Shown here piece after piece: positions 1 to 11,100 of a stretch of DNA of 64,000 bases (within the stretch, counting starts at the first letter, position 1; every line of letters starts with the position of its first letter). Under the pieces are notes generated by a model. That model saw only the letters and a program-made list of their open reading frames with translations, had not been told where the DNA came from and did no database searches. Source of the stretch: Parachlorella kessleri (Eukaryota > Chlorophyta > Trebouxiophyceae > Chlorellales > Chlorellaceae); contig BBXU01000223.1 in assembly GCA_001598975.1 (NCBI GenBank), positions 1-64,000 of the forward strand. Reading direction: 5' to 3'. Both the position numbers and the translations under genes were made by a program.

Positions 1-431
1 GGGGGCGCTTGGTTCCTAGTAGACGTGGTCGCCAGCTAGGGTTCCTTATATCTGCAAACTGTTGCAAGGATAGCTACATTGTATCAGTATTAGCTGCTGG
101 GAAGGGCCCTGAGAGGGGACCCTTGTGGTTAGGATAGCGCCTGGGCTTGGGTGCGGCACGTGTCTGCCATGCAAACTTTCACCTGCCTGGGGTGCACGCA
201 CACTCAGCAACTGCCTGTCTGGGAGCCGCTGCTGGTAGCTTTGCTGCTACCAACGTGGTGTGAATGACATCATGGTGTCCTACTTCAGCTGTTGCAATGG
301 CCGCTTTAAGCCCAGGGTGTCTAGCAGCGACTCAGCTTTTCCAGGTATCTCGGGCGTCAAGTGACTCCCATCTGGGGGTGTTGAGGATACCTCAGGTTTA
401 TAGGGACCCCCATGGGTACCCCCTTGCGCAG
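1..431. other. No resolved exon; probably intron of the OSCA-like gene
   Basis: No reading frame here matches the expected preceding part of the OSCA channel. The sequence ends in a good acceptor (GCGCAG, to 431), so it is most likely intron, possibly with a missed short exon. Confidence 0.4.
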
Positions 432-1721
432 GGGCGAAGACACCCAAGGATCAGGCGCTGGAGTGCCCGCCTCGCAACAAGCGCTACAGCCGGGACGTTG
501 GCATCACCGTGATGTCGGTTGTCATGGCCACCCTGGGCTATGCGGTGAGTGCCTTGCCGTCACCAGGACTAGCATGACACCAGGTTAACACAGGTATAGG
601 CTGTCCTAACTGACGCACACAAAAAAGTAATAGTAGAAGTAGTCATGCTTCGTGCGGTGGGGAGGAGCGCGGTCAGGCCTGATTTTTTTGGGATGAAGTT
701 GAAAAGTGCTGCCCCATGTAACAAGTGCTTCAGGCTGCGGTTTGGCTGCTTTCCTGGGGACTAGGGGCATGGTATGGTACCCGTCAGTGTACCTTTGTCC
801 CTCCGAGAGGTCCATTTAATCCATCTTGTGTGGTCTCTCCTCTTTACCTCCGACTGGTAGCAGGTTGGAACCTGCCTCCCAGGTCTCTCACCTGAGGGGG
901 CTTATGACAGGGCAGCAGTGAACGGGGAAGTGCCGCGGCTTGTCCTACGACATGGTGCACATGCCATGCACAGGAAGGGGGTTATGACACACCATGCTGT
1001 GCATGCCGTGTGCAGGTCATCTCTCCCATCATCCTCCCCTTCGGCCTCCTCTTCTTCCTGTTGGCGTGGGTGGTCTGGCGCTACCAGGCACTGTAAGTGG
1101 CTCGAGGAGGGGTGCCGGCAGCCAGAGGCATGCATTTGCAGGGAGTTGCCAGGAAAAAACCCGTCCGGAGCATGTGCTTGGGTGGCAGGCCCTGCTGTGC
1201 GCAGCCATGCCATACCCATGCCCTGGTGGAAAAGGTGTACCTCCGTTCTTTTCGAGGGTTTGGTATGTTCCATGCAAGTTGGGACCCTGGGTTGGGCTCC
1301 TGCATGCTTCCCGGGCTCCTCATGTGCCGAACCTCCGCCTGCTGCGTGCAGGTATGTGTACGAGCCAGCCTACGACTCATACGGTCAGATTTGGACCTAC
1401 GCCGCGCACCGCTACGTGGGCTGCCTGGTCATCATGGCTGTGTTCACGGCCGCCATGCTGGGTGTGAAGGGCTCATACACAGCAGCCCTCATCATGCTGT
1501 TCACCCTTGTCCCCTACCTGACCCTCTTCAACCGCTACCTCACCCAGCGCTATGACGCTGTGGTTGCGCAGCTGCCAGTCATCACCACGGTAGGTGCAGA
1601 GAGGATCTGCATCGACCCGACCACGTATGCGCCACCGCCGCTCCAGGAGCATGGCAAGGGCTGGCACCTGGACTGGGGCAAGGCCTGGCAGTACTGGGGC
1701 GTGCCGAGGTACGGCCTGTGA
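432..1721 (+). CDS. OSCA/CSC1-like cation channel, C-terminal part (5' end not resolved)
   Basis: Three exons are supported: 432-544, 1016-1092 and 1352-1721 (stop TGA). They join in phase across GTGAGT and GTAAGT donors. The encoded tail carries the last membrane segments of the CSC1/OSCA (DUF221, RSN1-type) family: a hydrophobic segment after a basic stretch, then VISPIILPFGLLFFLLAW, then YVYEPAYDSYGQIW, a near-standard family signature, followed by a helix ending in NRYLTQRY. Family members are plasma-membrane or endomembrane mechanosensitive and osmosensitive cation channels. Earlier exons must lie upstream, in bases 1-431 or outside the window; I could not find a convincing one in 1-431. 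An AATAAA-like string (about 2273) and TGTAA (2284-2288) lie about 560 nt past the stop. Family assignment is firm; substrate and gating are inferred from the family. Confidence 0.85.
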
Positions 1722-2695
1722 AGTTGTGAGAGGGGGGGCGCCCTCCGGACTGGCGCACAGCCTGGCGTAGTAGTGTGTACCTTGGATACGGCTTGTGAGC
1801 TTGGGGAGAGGGTTGCTGTCATGCTGGCCTGGGGCAAGGCTTGCCAAGGGTGGGGTGTGTCTACGGACCAGTTGGGAGGTTGGCAGGGGCGAAGATCCTT
1901 GGGAGCACACAGATGCTGCTGTGCAGGTTTCCGTTGACATGACTTTGATGCTGAGGCTTGGTTTATCCTTAGTGAGGTAGGAACCTTCAGCAAGTGCATT
2001 GGGCAGAGGCAGGATCCTGTTGCTTACAATGTATCGAGTCAATGAGTCGTACGCGGAGTCTGGCTGTACTAGCTGGGCAGCGCAAATATCAATGCAGTGT
2101 ATATCCATTTCGCACTGCTTGTCTTCGGAAATAGGAGAGCATGTATTGTGCTTATTGTGAGTACCACTTGAGTTGGGCCCCGATGGCAGCTATCATCTTT
2201 GGTGTCTCAATGTGCGCTTATCACTGTTGTCAGGCATACCTGAGATTGAGCGCTTGCATATGACTTGCAGGAATAAAGGTTATTGTAATTGTTTCCTCAG
2301 GCACAGTCGTTCACCGCTTTTGCTTTGGCCACTGTGAAGTCTGGAAAGTTGATTGCAGAGGCTGTACACCCAGCGTACTTAAAAGTTGCTTGGAGTGTAA
2401 CAACGGGCTTTATACATATGTGTGTGAAATGCTGTCATGGGGTTATGCACTCACCACCGGCAGGCAGGAATTGTTAAGCCTGCAGACTTGATATGTAGCG
2501 CTGACATCATGGTGCTGTTCATCTTCCCGTTATTCAGTGCCAACGTCATCGTGTCGTTTCCTAGAATATGCTGGCTGGCTGGCGGGAACAGTTGCAAATC
2601 ACACCACCAGACATGGACGCCTCGGACCACTTGCCTGCATGTGCCTCACTTGCTTACTAACCAAGGTTTCTTACACGTGTCCAGCGTCGTAAACA
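1722..2695. other. 3' UTR of OSCA-like gene and intergenic spacer
   Basis: No coding exon is recognised. The stretch holds the likely 3' UTR of the upstream gene (TGTAA at 2284-2288) and the promoter side of the next + strand gene. No repeats stand out. Confidence 0.4.
2284..2288 (+). terminator. Candidate TGTAA poly(A) signal, OSCA-like gene
   Basis: TGTAA is the usual chlorophyte poly(A) signal. It lies about 560 nt after the stop, with an AATAAA string just upstream. The distance is long, so the assignment is tentative. Confidence 0.3.
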
Positions 2696-3468
2696 ATGGC
2701 CAGATCGTCGGTTGATACTAGGCGTCCTTTCCGGCTGGTCCCCTTTGACCAAGAGGCAGCTGTAAAGGCAGACTGGCAGGGCTGCTTGAGCTCGATTGTG
2801 TTGCAATTCTTGGTGGTCGTGCTGAGGAAGCTTGAGGGCCAGGTGGGTTGTGGCCTCAAGCCGCTGTGTTTTCGTCCCCCACGACAGGTGATGCAGGTTG
2901 GATGAGGTGTGGCCCTTGCTTGCTATCAATTACACCACTACCAGCTGCATGCATGGGTCGCATGCTCAGGCAAACCAACATGCATCCTCTCCCTGCACCG
3001 CAGGTCTTCAGCCCAGTGTCCTATGTAAGCTGGATGGCTCACCTGACACCTCTTGTTGCTGGCTGGGCCATGGGCTCACAGTGGTACGCAGCCAATCGGA
3101 ACCTCCCCATCCTGGCCACTCGCATCCTTACTATGCACTACTTCGCAGCCTTTGGATTGATGCAAGGATTGTTCATGCCCCTGTCATGGCCAGCCTTTGC
3201 CTACTGGCTGGCAATGGCCACCCAGGCTGTTAGCCAGCTGTGGCTGGTCTTTGCCTACCCGCTTCCCCTCGGCCTGCATCTTACAGCAGTCCTGGTGACA
3301 GCTGTCGAATACCTGCTGCGGGTACCCAGCGTCTGCAGCAGCCCACTCCTCAGCCACTCATGTGCCATGGCAGCACCGTCAGCAGCGCCCGCCTCTGCTG
3401 CCGCTTGCGCTGCTGCTGGGGGCAAGTTTGAAGCTGTGGCGGACATATTGGACTGGCCTCTAGCTTAA
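2696..3468 (+). CDS. Orphan multi-pass membrane protein
   Basis: Two exons, 2696-2842 and 3004-3468, join in phase 0 (donor CAG/GTGGGT, acceptor CCGCAG) to give 203 residues. I do not recognise the family. A short basic/polar N terminus is followed by about five hydrophobic segments, near residues 32-46, 53-73, 88-108, 111-133 and 137-151. An alanine/serine-rich tail then ends ILDWPLA. The ATG at 2696 was chosen because it follows in-frame stops and an AAACA context. The gene lies between two membrane-channel genes on the same strand, but nothing links them functionally. It could instead be the 3' part of a longer gene whose upstream exons I missed. Confidence 0.5.
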
Positions 3469-3972
3469 TTCGTGCCTGTCCCGTTGTCTGACCACTACCC
3501 CATAAGCGATATCGCACTCTGTTCAGCGGTGCTAGCCTGGTCGCACATAGCGTTGGCCGTGGTTGGTTCCACAGCGCTAGTTGTATTCTTGCAAAGTTGG
3601 CAGGGGCGGGCCATCGCTGAGGGGCCGCAGGGTGAAGGGGACCTTGCAAGCAGGAGGGCTGCCAGCCGACTGAGCCAGCCATGGCAGCCTTGCAGCATAA
3701 GGGATGGGGTTATGTACACGATTTGTGGGCTGCAGTGTCTTTGGTGCGTCATTCGCGTTGCGTGCATCAAATTTTACTGACAGCTAGAGCGTGAAACGGG
3801 ACACGGTGTTGACCAATGACATCAAGCAGTTTTGTCATCACATTTAGCAGGCTTTCAACTTACACACCCGACTTTTGCAGGTCCTTTATCCGAGACTGGC
3901 ACAGACTGGGCATGCAACTATCAAAGGTTTATACGAGAAAAACCTTGTGCCCTGACTTTTGACCTATATATT

Positions 3973-4031
3973 TGTCCCACGGCAGCACTTTGTCCCACGG
4001 CAGCATGGTGGCGGTGCGCTGTTGGACTAGA
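3973..4031 (+). repeat. Dispersed repeat copy 1 (GGCAGCATGG..GGCGGTGCGCTGTTGGACTAGA type)
   Basis: A partial unit GTCCCACGGCAGCA is followed by a fuller unit ending GCGGTGCGCTGTTGGACTAGA. Related sequence occurs at 5989-6023 (inverted), 45800-45962 (inverted, tandem) and 61291-61342. Confidence 0.6.
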
Positions 4032-4258
4032 TAAGTTTAACCCCTTTGATTTCCTTGTGGTAGCAGGCCATGCAAACAGAAATATATATAGGGGTGAACT
4101 GGAAAGACAGGGGTGGATGCATATTGAATCTTCTGCCTGCCTGGGCTCACCTGCCCAACAGCTGTAGACACTGTAACTGCTGCTATATTGACTGGGCTGA
4201 CAGTCCCATGTACTGCTGCGGCATGACCTATGAAGGTGTTGAACTCAGGGGCACCAGC

Positions 4259-4672
4259 CTGGCCGCTAGCGCACTGGGCTTTACAAGCCTGTCACCGTCC
4301 CCACTGTTGTGTGACTGCTGCTTCAGCGTTGCAGCATTTGCTGACCGCCTGCAGAGAAGTCAGCCAGCCAGGGCAACTCTTGCTGGCGTGCCGTTGCTGG
4401 AGAGCCTGGCGCAGCCCCGCCTCACTGGTCCCAAGCTTGAAAGAAGATGCAGCACCTCATGGGAGGTATGGAGAGCAGGGCATCAAGCTGGCCGCTAGTG
4501 CAACAGGGTAAGAAGCTCGTCACCGCTCCCCTGTTGCCTGACTGTTCCCTTTAGCGTTGCAGCACTAGCTCATTGCCTGCAGAGAAGTCGGTGCCAGCCA
4601 GGGCAACAGTTGCTGCAGTTGCCTGGCGCCGCCACGCCTCACTGGGCCCCAGAGGTGCAGCACCTGAGCAGG
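4259..4672. repeat. Imperfect tandem duplication, two units of about 200 bp
   Basis: Unit A (from 4259) and unit B (from 4488) both begin CTGGCCGCTAG. They share further blocks in the same order: GTCACCG..CCC..CTGTTG, AGCGTTGCAGCA, CCTGCAGAGAAGTC, GCCAGCCAGGGCAAC, CGCCTCACTGG and TGCAGCACCT. Divergence with small indels suggests an old local duplication. Neither unit has a clear coding frame. Confidence 0.75.
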
Positions 4673-5175
4673 TGCAGTGTTGGCTGCCTGTTGAGGAATA
4701 GCAGGAGGCCGGCTCAGTCCCCATGCAGCAGGACTACCACGCCCTATGTTCCAGTGAGCTCTGCCTGGCTAGCGGCAGGTCATGTCTTGACACCGTTACG
4801 CATCCCGTCAGTTGTGTGCGCCATTTGAGCAGCAGAAGGTTACTTGACACGTACATCCTTGCAACTTCCGCGCTCTTTTGAAGGAAGCCATGGGTTTACC
4901 GCAGCATCCCCTTCTTCTGTACAGTTCACTGAAAGATAAATTCAAACGATTACCTACCATGGCACCTTATTAATCCTTAGTATGGGGCGCTAAGTGCTGA
5001 CGTGGAAGGCTGACGCGAACTCTCTGCACATGCCATGCGACTGTTCTACACCCTCCAGCAAGTAACGGCATGCACTATAGGCGTTGAATGCTGGTGCTTA
5101 CGTTGTCTCAGGGTTCAAACTCGCTCAGTTACACTCAGCGACCGATCTCGACCCTCACTGAGTTGCCGGGGCGGC

Positions 5176-8100
5176 ATGGACGAGACTACTGCTCCCCCCG
5201 TGAAGCTTACAATAGAACAAACAGCATCCGAGGTGTTTGACGCGCTGTCTGGATCGACTACAGCAGAGAAACTGCGCACTGCTGTAGCGTCTAGCAGGTG
5301 CGGTGGTGCTCCAACCTGGGGGGTCTGCTGTTGCTGTGGTGCCGTTGAGCTGCATCACACACTGCCTGACCAAAGAAGATTCTCCTGCTGCGTTTGCAGG
5401 GTGGTCGTCTTCGGGAGGAGCACCTGCCCGTAAGCGGCGGAGTCGACTTCCAACCGAGCCGTGCATGCACAATATAAGTCTCTGCCCCGGCAGCTTTTGC
5501 AGCCTGCAAACATATATGCATGCATTGCAGGTTTTGCATCGAGGTATGTCGCACCTTTGTGGAGCTGGCAGTTCCCTTCACCTACTTCATGCTGGACAAG
5601 ATGGAGCAGGGAGCACAGGTGAGCGGGAGGAGCTTCGCACGCATACGCACACTGGGCCCCTGCCACTGCTGGATTAACACGCACCAGCGAACAGATAAGA
5701 CACCGCATTCTCCTGGCGCTCACAACCCCTCCCCCGGACTCAACCTGCTGGGTTGAAGGCTTGCCACATAGCCCTTTGAGCCCTTCTTACATCTGCTGCC
5801 CTTCAAGGGAAGTTCTGGGGAACAGCCATGCTGCTAAGCTGGACTTTTGGACTAGAGTCGCCCTTTTGGTGCCACAGATACATGAGGAACTGAAGAAGCT
5901 GACCGGCCAGCGAACAGTGCCATACGTTTACATCCACGGCCAACTGGTAAGAGTCACGTAGCTTGCCACCTCTTATTGCACAGACGGTCTAGTCCAGTCT
6001 AGACTAACAGCGTACCGCCACTGTCCATTGTTTTCACCTCTTGACTCACAGAGGTGGCAGGTTTGCACCATGAAAGACTCCGCAAGGCAGAAAGCCGTGC
6101 ACACGCGCCGTCTGATAGCTGGCTCTTTAAAAGAGCTGCTCCTGCAAGTGACTAGTGCTGTGTGTCAGTACTGTGCTGATGTTGAAAAGAGTGTTTCAGC
6201 AAGTGAGTGCAGGTGGGTGGCTGTGACGCCACAAAGGATCTGATTGCCTCTGGGGAGTTTGACAAGAAGCTCGGCAGCTGGGGTGAGCATCCCCCCATGT
6301 GGATTCGGCCCTTGGTGCTTGACTGACTTTTTTGCCTCAGGCTGCCGACTGCCACGCCACATGCACAGTCAGTCTGCGCCCCAGCAGAGCACTGATGCTT
6401 GGCCGGGATGCCAGCACACCTGGCAGACAGCTGCTGGCTGCAGTGGGCCAGCTGCCCTGAAAGATGCCTGCGCCTGAAGCAGGTGCTCAGCTTCCTCTGT
6501 CTTGTGTGCTCCACACTGCAGAGAACGGCAGCAGCAGGGCCACCAGCGGTGGGGACCCGACCCTCATTAAGCTAGCGGGGGTGGACGAGGATGCACCACG
6601 TGTCATAGGGGCCCTGCTTGAGTTCCCCAACACTGTGGACAACCGCATCATACGGCTGGTGGCTGTCCAGGTCGGTCCCATTGATGCTGCTTCAAAAACA
6701 AAGGGATATTGTTTTCCTAATTGTCGTCTAGGCATGCATAGGGGATCTGCTGTTTGCAGTGGGCAGGGTGTCACACCATCCAACCCATGCCGTGGGTTTG
6801 TGCCTGATTGTGATCCACCTGAGCTTACCTGTGTTCCACCTGAGCTACACGACACACACCATCCACGATTTGCCATGCTGAACTTGGCAGTGGACCCCTG
6901 TCATCCTCCACGCAATTCATCCCCTGCTGCCAGGCCAACACCACTCACATGCAGATTCCACACAGAGGAGCTCACAGGTTTAGCGCAGCGATCGTAGGTC
7001 ACCTGCTGGGAGCTGCCTGCCCACTGCCGCAGGTCTTCTTCATCTCACTCTTCCTGGCGATCTTCGCATACAAGAAGCACCAGTCGTGGCACTGGGTGGC
7101 CGTTGGTCTACTGGTGGACTTTTGCCTACGCTTCTATGTAAGTGTGTGTGCATACTGCCCGGAGCCACATGCAAAAATCACAACAGCCAGTAGGCCGCAG
7201 GGTTGCTTACCTCCTGTCCACCACTGGATGGAGGTGGGCATAGGTGGGGTGGAGTGAGCCATCAGCTGCATCAGGTTGTGTATATATCATCAACGGTGTG
7301 CTCTCCAGTAGTAGCCTCCCTGCCCGGACAAGGACATATCAAGCACGTGCCAGGGTGTGCCGCATCACTAGTAGACTAGGCTGGGCAGTTCCGTTGCAGA
7401 CTGTCCCCGCCCTGCTGCAGGGTGGCGCCAGCACCTCACCCCTGGGCTCCCTGGCTCAACTGGTGGCAGCCGTTGCCGACCTCCTGCTTCCCCTGTGTGG
7501 CATCAAGTCAGGCCCGATCTGGGGTGCAGGTGGGTGCTGCACGAGCTTCCCAGCCTTGCACGACTCCATATAAATACACCCATAGCCATAGCCATGGTCC
7601 ATGCACTGGGCTCTCCATGCTGTGTACCCGGCAGGCCAGCCTCGACTCACTGGTGAGGTACCTGGCATGCGGCCCGCAGGTCCCCCCAAGCAGTTTGCCG
7701 TCAGCGTGGGCATCCTGTTCTCCACCATCATCGTGGTCCTCCAGTTCACCCACCAGTGGCAGGCAGCCACGGCCTTTGCCGCCACGCTGTGCTTCTTTGC
7801 TGGGCTGGAGGCCTTCCTCAACTTCTGTGCCGGCTGCTGGGTCTTCGGCTACGCAATCAAGTAAGCTGGCTTGGACAGGGCGGCATCCCCCACCCAACTC
7901 TGGCCTGCCTTGCCACCTGGAGTACCGATGCTACTCCTGCTGTGCTTCTGCTGTGCTGCGCTGTGCTGCGCCGTGTCGTGCCGTGCCGCGCTGTGCTGTG
8001 CTGTGCCGTGCTAGCACAGCGCTGTGCCGATTGCTGGTGCGGGTTGTGGAGATGCAGGAGAGGGACCTGCCTGCCTGGACCCCATGCATCCCCATCTACT

Positions 8101-11100
8101 GCTACTGTCCCACACACCAACACACGTGGCTCTCCAGTGCGCTCAGACTCTGCTGCATTGGCCTGGCAGGTTTGGCATCATCCCTGACACTGTGTATATG
8201 GTTCACATAAACACGCTCCCCGAGACCAAGTACACCTGGCACGACTGGGTCACACGGGTGCACCCCCCTGCCCCCGTGAGGGTGGTCCAGCACTTCCCCA
8301 CCTCCCTGCGCCCAGGCAGCAAGCCCACCAAAGTAGACCTTCACTACAAGGCGAGTGACTTGGCTCGGCTTGCTGGGTCGCTGACGCCCAACACAGTTAC
8401 TGATATCACCACTGCCTGGAGGTCAGAGTTAACCTCCAGACTGGCCTAGGCGCTGCATGCACCCTGCAAGGTACAGCTCCCCTGCAAGGGGGTGAGCCCA
8501 GCTTCTTGTTTTGCCGAATTGCTCACATTCTCAAGGTATGGTAGTCAGCTGCTTACCAGGCACTTGAAGCACGTGCTGGCCAGTGGCTGTTCGAAGTGCT
8601 GCCGTGCAGACAGGGAAAACTGACGACTGGGAGCAGGAGGACTTTGATATCATCAAGCACGTCAAGATTGGCTTCTTCTCTCCAGCCATGGGCGTGGCTG
8701 CAATCCCGGCCATGTTCAAGTGAGACTGGGTGGTTGCCTGGCCTTGCGCTCGTCAGGATGATTTATGGCTTACCCAGGGCAGACCGGATCACGCACCCTT
8801 GGCTTCTGCAGTGATGGCAGCTGGCAAGCCTGCTGGACCGCGTTCTTCACCACTGTACAATGGAAATGAAGTTCAGGCGACTGCCTAGACCCCAGCACCC
8901 TCGTGTATAGTGCATGGCGAACCACACAGCGTGGGTACACTGATTTTGCAACTGTTACTGATTGTTGCAGGTTCATGGCAATGACTCCCTCGTTCGGCAC
9001 CCCAACCTTGGTGTGGCAGATCCTGACAGTGTTGTCCCTGTGCTTCACATCCATCTTCCTGTTCCCCTACCTGCTGAAAATTGTGCTCTACCCACATAAG
9101 GTGCGGTGCATGAGGGGGCTAGCATTGTCCTCCTTGGATGAGTATGCGTACCAGAGCCAGACCCCTGCTCGGCACTTGAAGCTCGTTGCTCCATGGGTCA
9201 GCTCTTATGCTGCAAATCGTGTGTTGGTTGGCGAGAGCTGTTCAAAGAGGTCAAAATTAGTATAAAAGAAATAGTGGACCGAGCCAGCAGCAGAGGGGCT
9301 TCTGGCTGCAACAACAAGGTCGAGTTCTTGCTAGCTGCAGGTCTACAGGGAGTGGATGCACCCGGTGCAGAGTAACGCCTTCAGCGTCCCATTCATGACC
9401 CTGGTGGTGCGTGAGTCAATCCGTTAGTTAGTTTAATAGTCGGCTGGTTGTGAGGTTGCTCAGCTGGCTGGGTGGGTGGCTGCAGCTAGCCTTCACCCCA
9501 TGGGCTCCCTACAGGGGACTGCATAGCAGCGTAAGCTGCGTTACATGTATCACAAGCCGCATGAATGTCTCACAAGGTACCCACCGCTTTGCTGTGCTTG
9601 GTGCCACCGCGAATCTCAGCTATGTGACACTCAGCCAGCTGCCTGGGCTCCTGCGTGCCTGCAAGTTGACCTCTGACAAGTTCTAATGAGAACTTGGCAT
9701 TGCTGACCCCTCAGGTATATGCGTTCCTTGCGGAGCACTACAGCCGGCCCTTTGCGCGGGTGCTGTTCTGGGCTGGAGCCGGGCCCACCATGCTCGTATC
9801 GATCATGCTTGTGGGCAACTGGCTAGCCACAATCCGACATGAGGGCCACGTCAACGGCGCTTTCCAGGTGGGCTGTTCACTTGGTGCCACTTGGCTGGTG
9901 CATGCCTATCGAGACCTAGTTGGGTGTCTGTTTCGGGGAGACGTGCAAGCCTGCAAAAAACACATTTGTCCTGCATGGGACATGGCAGAAGTATTGAACC
10001 GGAACCCTAATGTTGGTCCCTGGGCTCAACTTGCTCGGCTGCCTGTGCAGATGGCGCCGATCGGCAACTTCATTGTCGCTGTGGTCGGCCCGATCGTGGA
10101 CTACCGCTACCGTGACGTGTGCTTCATGTGGTTTGGCTTTGCCGCCATCATGTACATCACCCTGTTCATCTTCACCTTCCAGCGGAACGTGAGTCTCTCT
10201 GTGTTTACCGACCCACTCTCTCGTGGCTGCCATGGCGATACCCAACTGGTTGGGGGTACATGAGGCCGTCTTGCCAGTGGTGCTGTGGGGGCGCGTTCCC
10301 GCCAAGAAGGAAGTTCGTTGGCAGGCTGCAATCCCTTGTTGCGCAAGCCGGGGGACGGTACGCCAGCTACCGCGTCTAGTCCTTATAGGCAAGTAGTGCA
10401 TGTTTCACAACACCAGCCAGAGTTCCCTGCAAACAGCTTTGGTAGGCTGGCAGCACCAATGTGCCAGGGCAGTGCCAGTTAGTGCCAGAGCAGCAGGGCA
10501 AGTTGCTGTCTACCGGCGGGCCCTGTGACAACTTGGCTATGCCTGGCAGGTCCTTTTGTTAAGGTCTACCAGCAGGTCGTGTTGGGTGATACTGCAGGTT
10601 GTAGGATACATTGCTGATCCCAGGCAGAGGATGTTTGCTGCCATCTGGTTTGCCGCACCAGCTGTGATGAGCATCGCCTGGACCGTGCTGACAGCCCCTG
10701 GTGGCGTGTGGCTGGTAAGGTGGTTGCATGGGTCCCCTATCACGCCTTGCTGTGCGTCCTTTTTTCCGAGTGGTGATCACCTCATGAGTGTGTCCCAAGC
10801 TTGCTAATATGCAGTTATGCCTTTAACAGACCTGCCTGCAACATGCTCACCAACTGCGCTGCCAGCTGTGGTTGATTGTGTTGCGCTGTAGGCATTTCGT
10901 GTTGCTGCCTGACTGTGGTCCCAGACACCAAAACGGGTCAGATGCTGTGCAGATGGACGGCTTTGCACAAACCATGTTCTATGTGGCCTTCACACTGGGC
11001 CTTGTGGTTGCCTGGATGGCCTGGAAGCGCTTCCTGTGGACTGACATGGTAAGCAGGGCAAGCTTGTATGTGCCCCTTAACGCTTAGCCATGTCACCATG

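Larger units (their letters stand above)
3469..5175. other. Intergenic region with an imperfect tandem duplication
   Basis: No exon with conserved content is visible. The stretch contains one copy of a dispersed repeat (3973-4031) and a degenerate direct duplication of about 200 bp (4259-4672). The promoter of the fusion gene should lie at its right end. Confidence 0.5.

Noticed and set aside
1473..2108. 211-codon minus-strand frame opposite the OSCA-like exon
   Set aside because: Antisense of a conserved exon with no recognisable domain.
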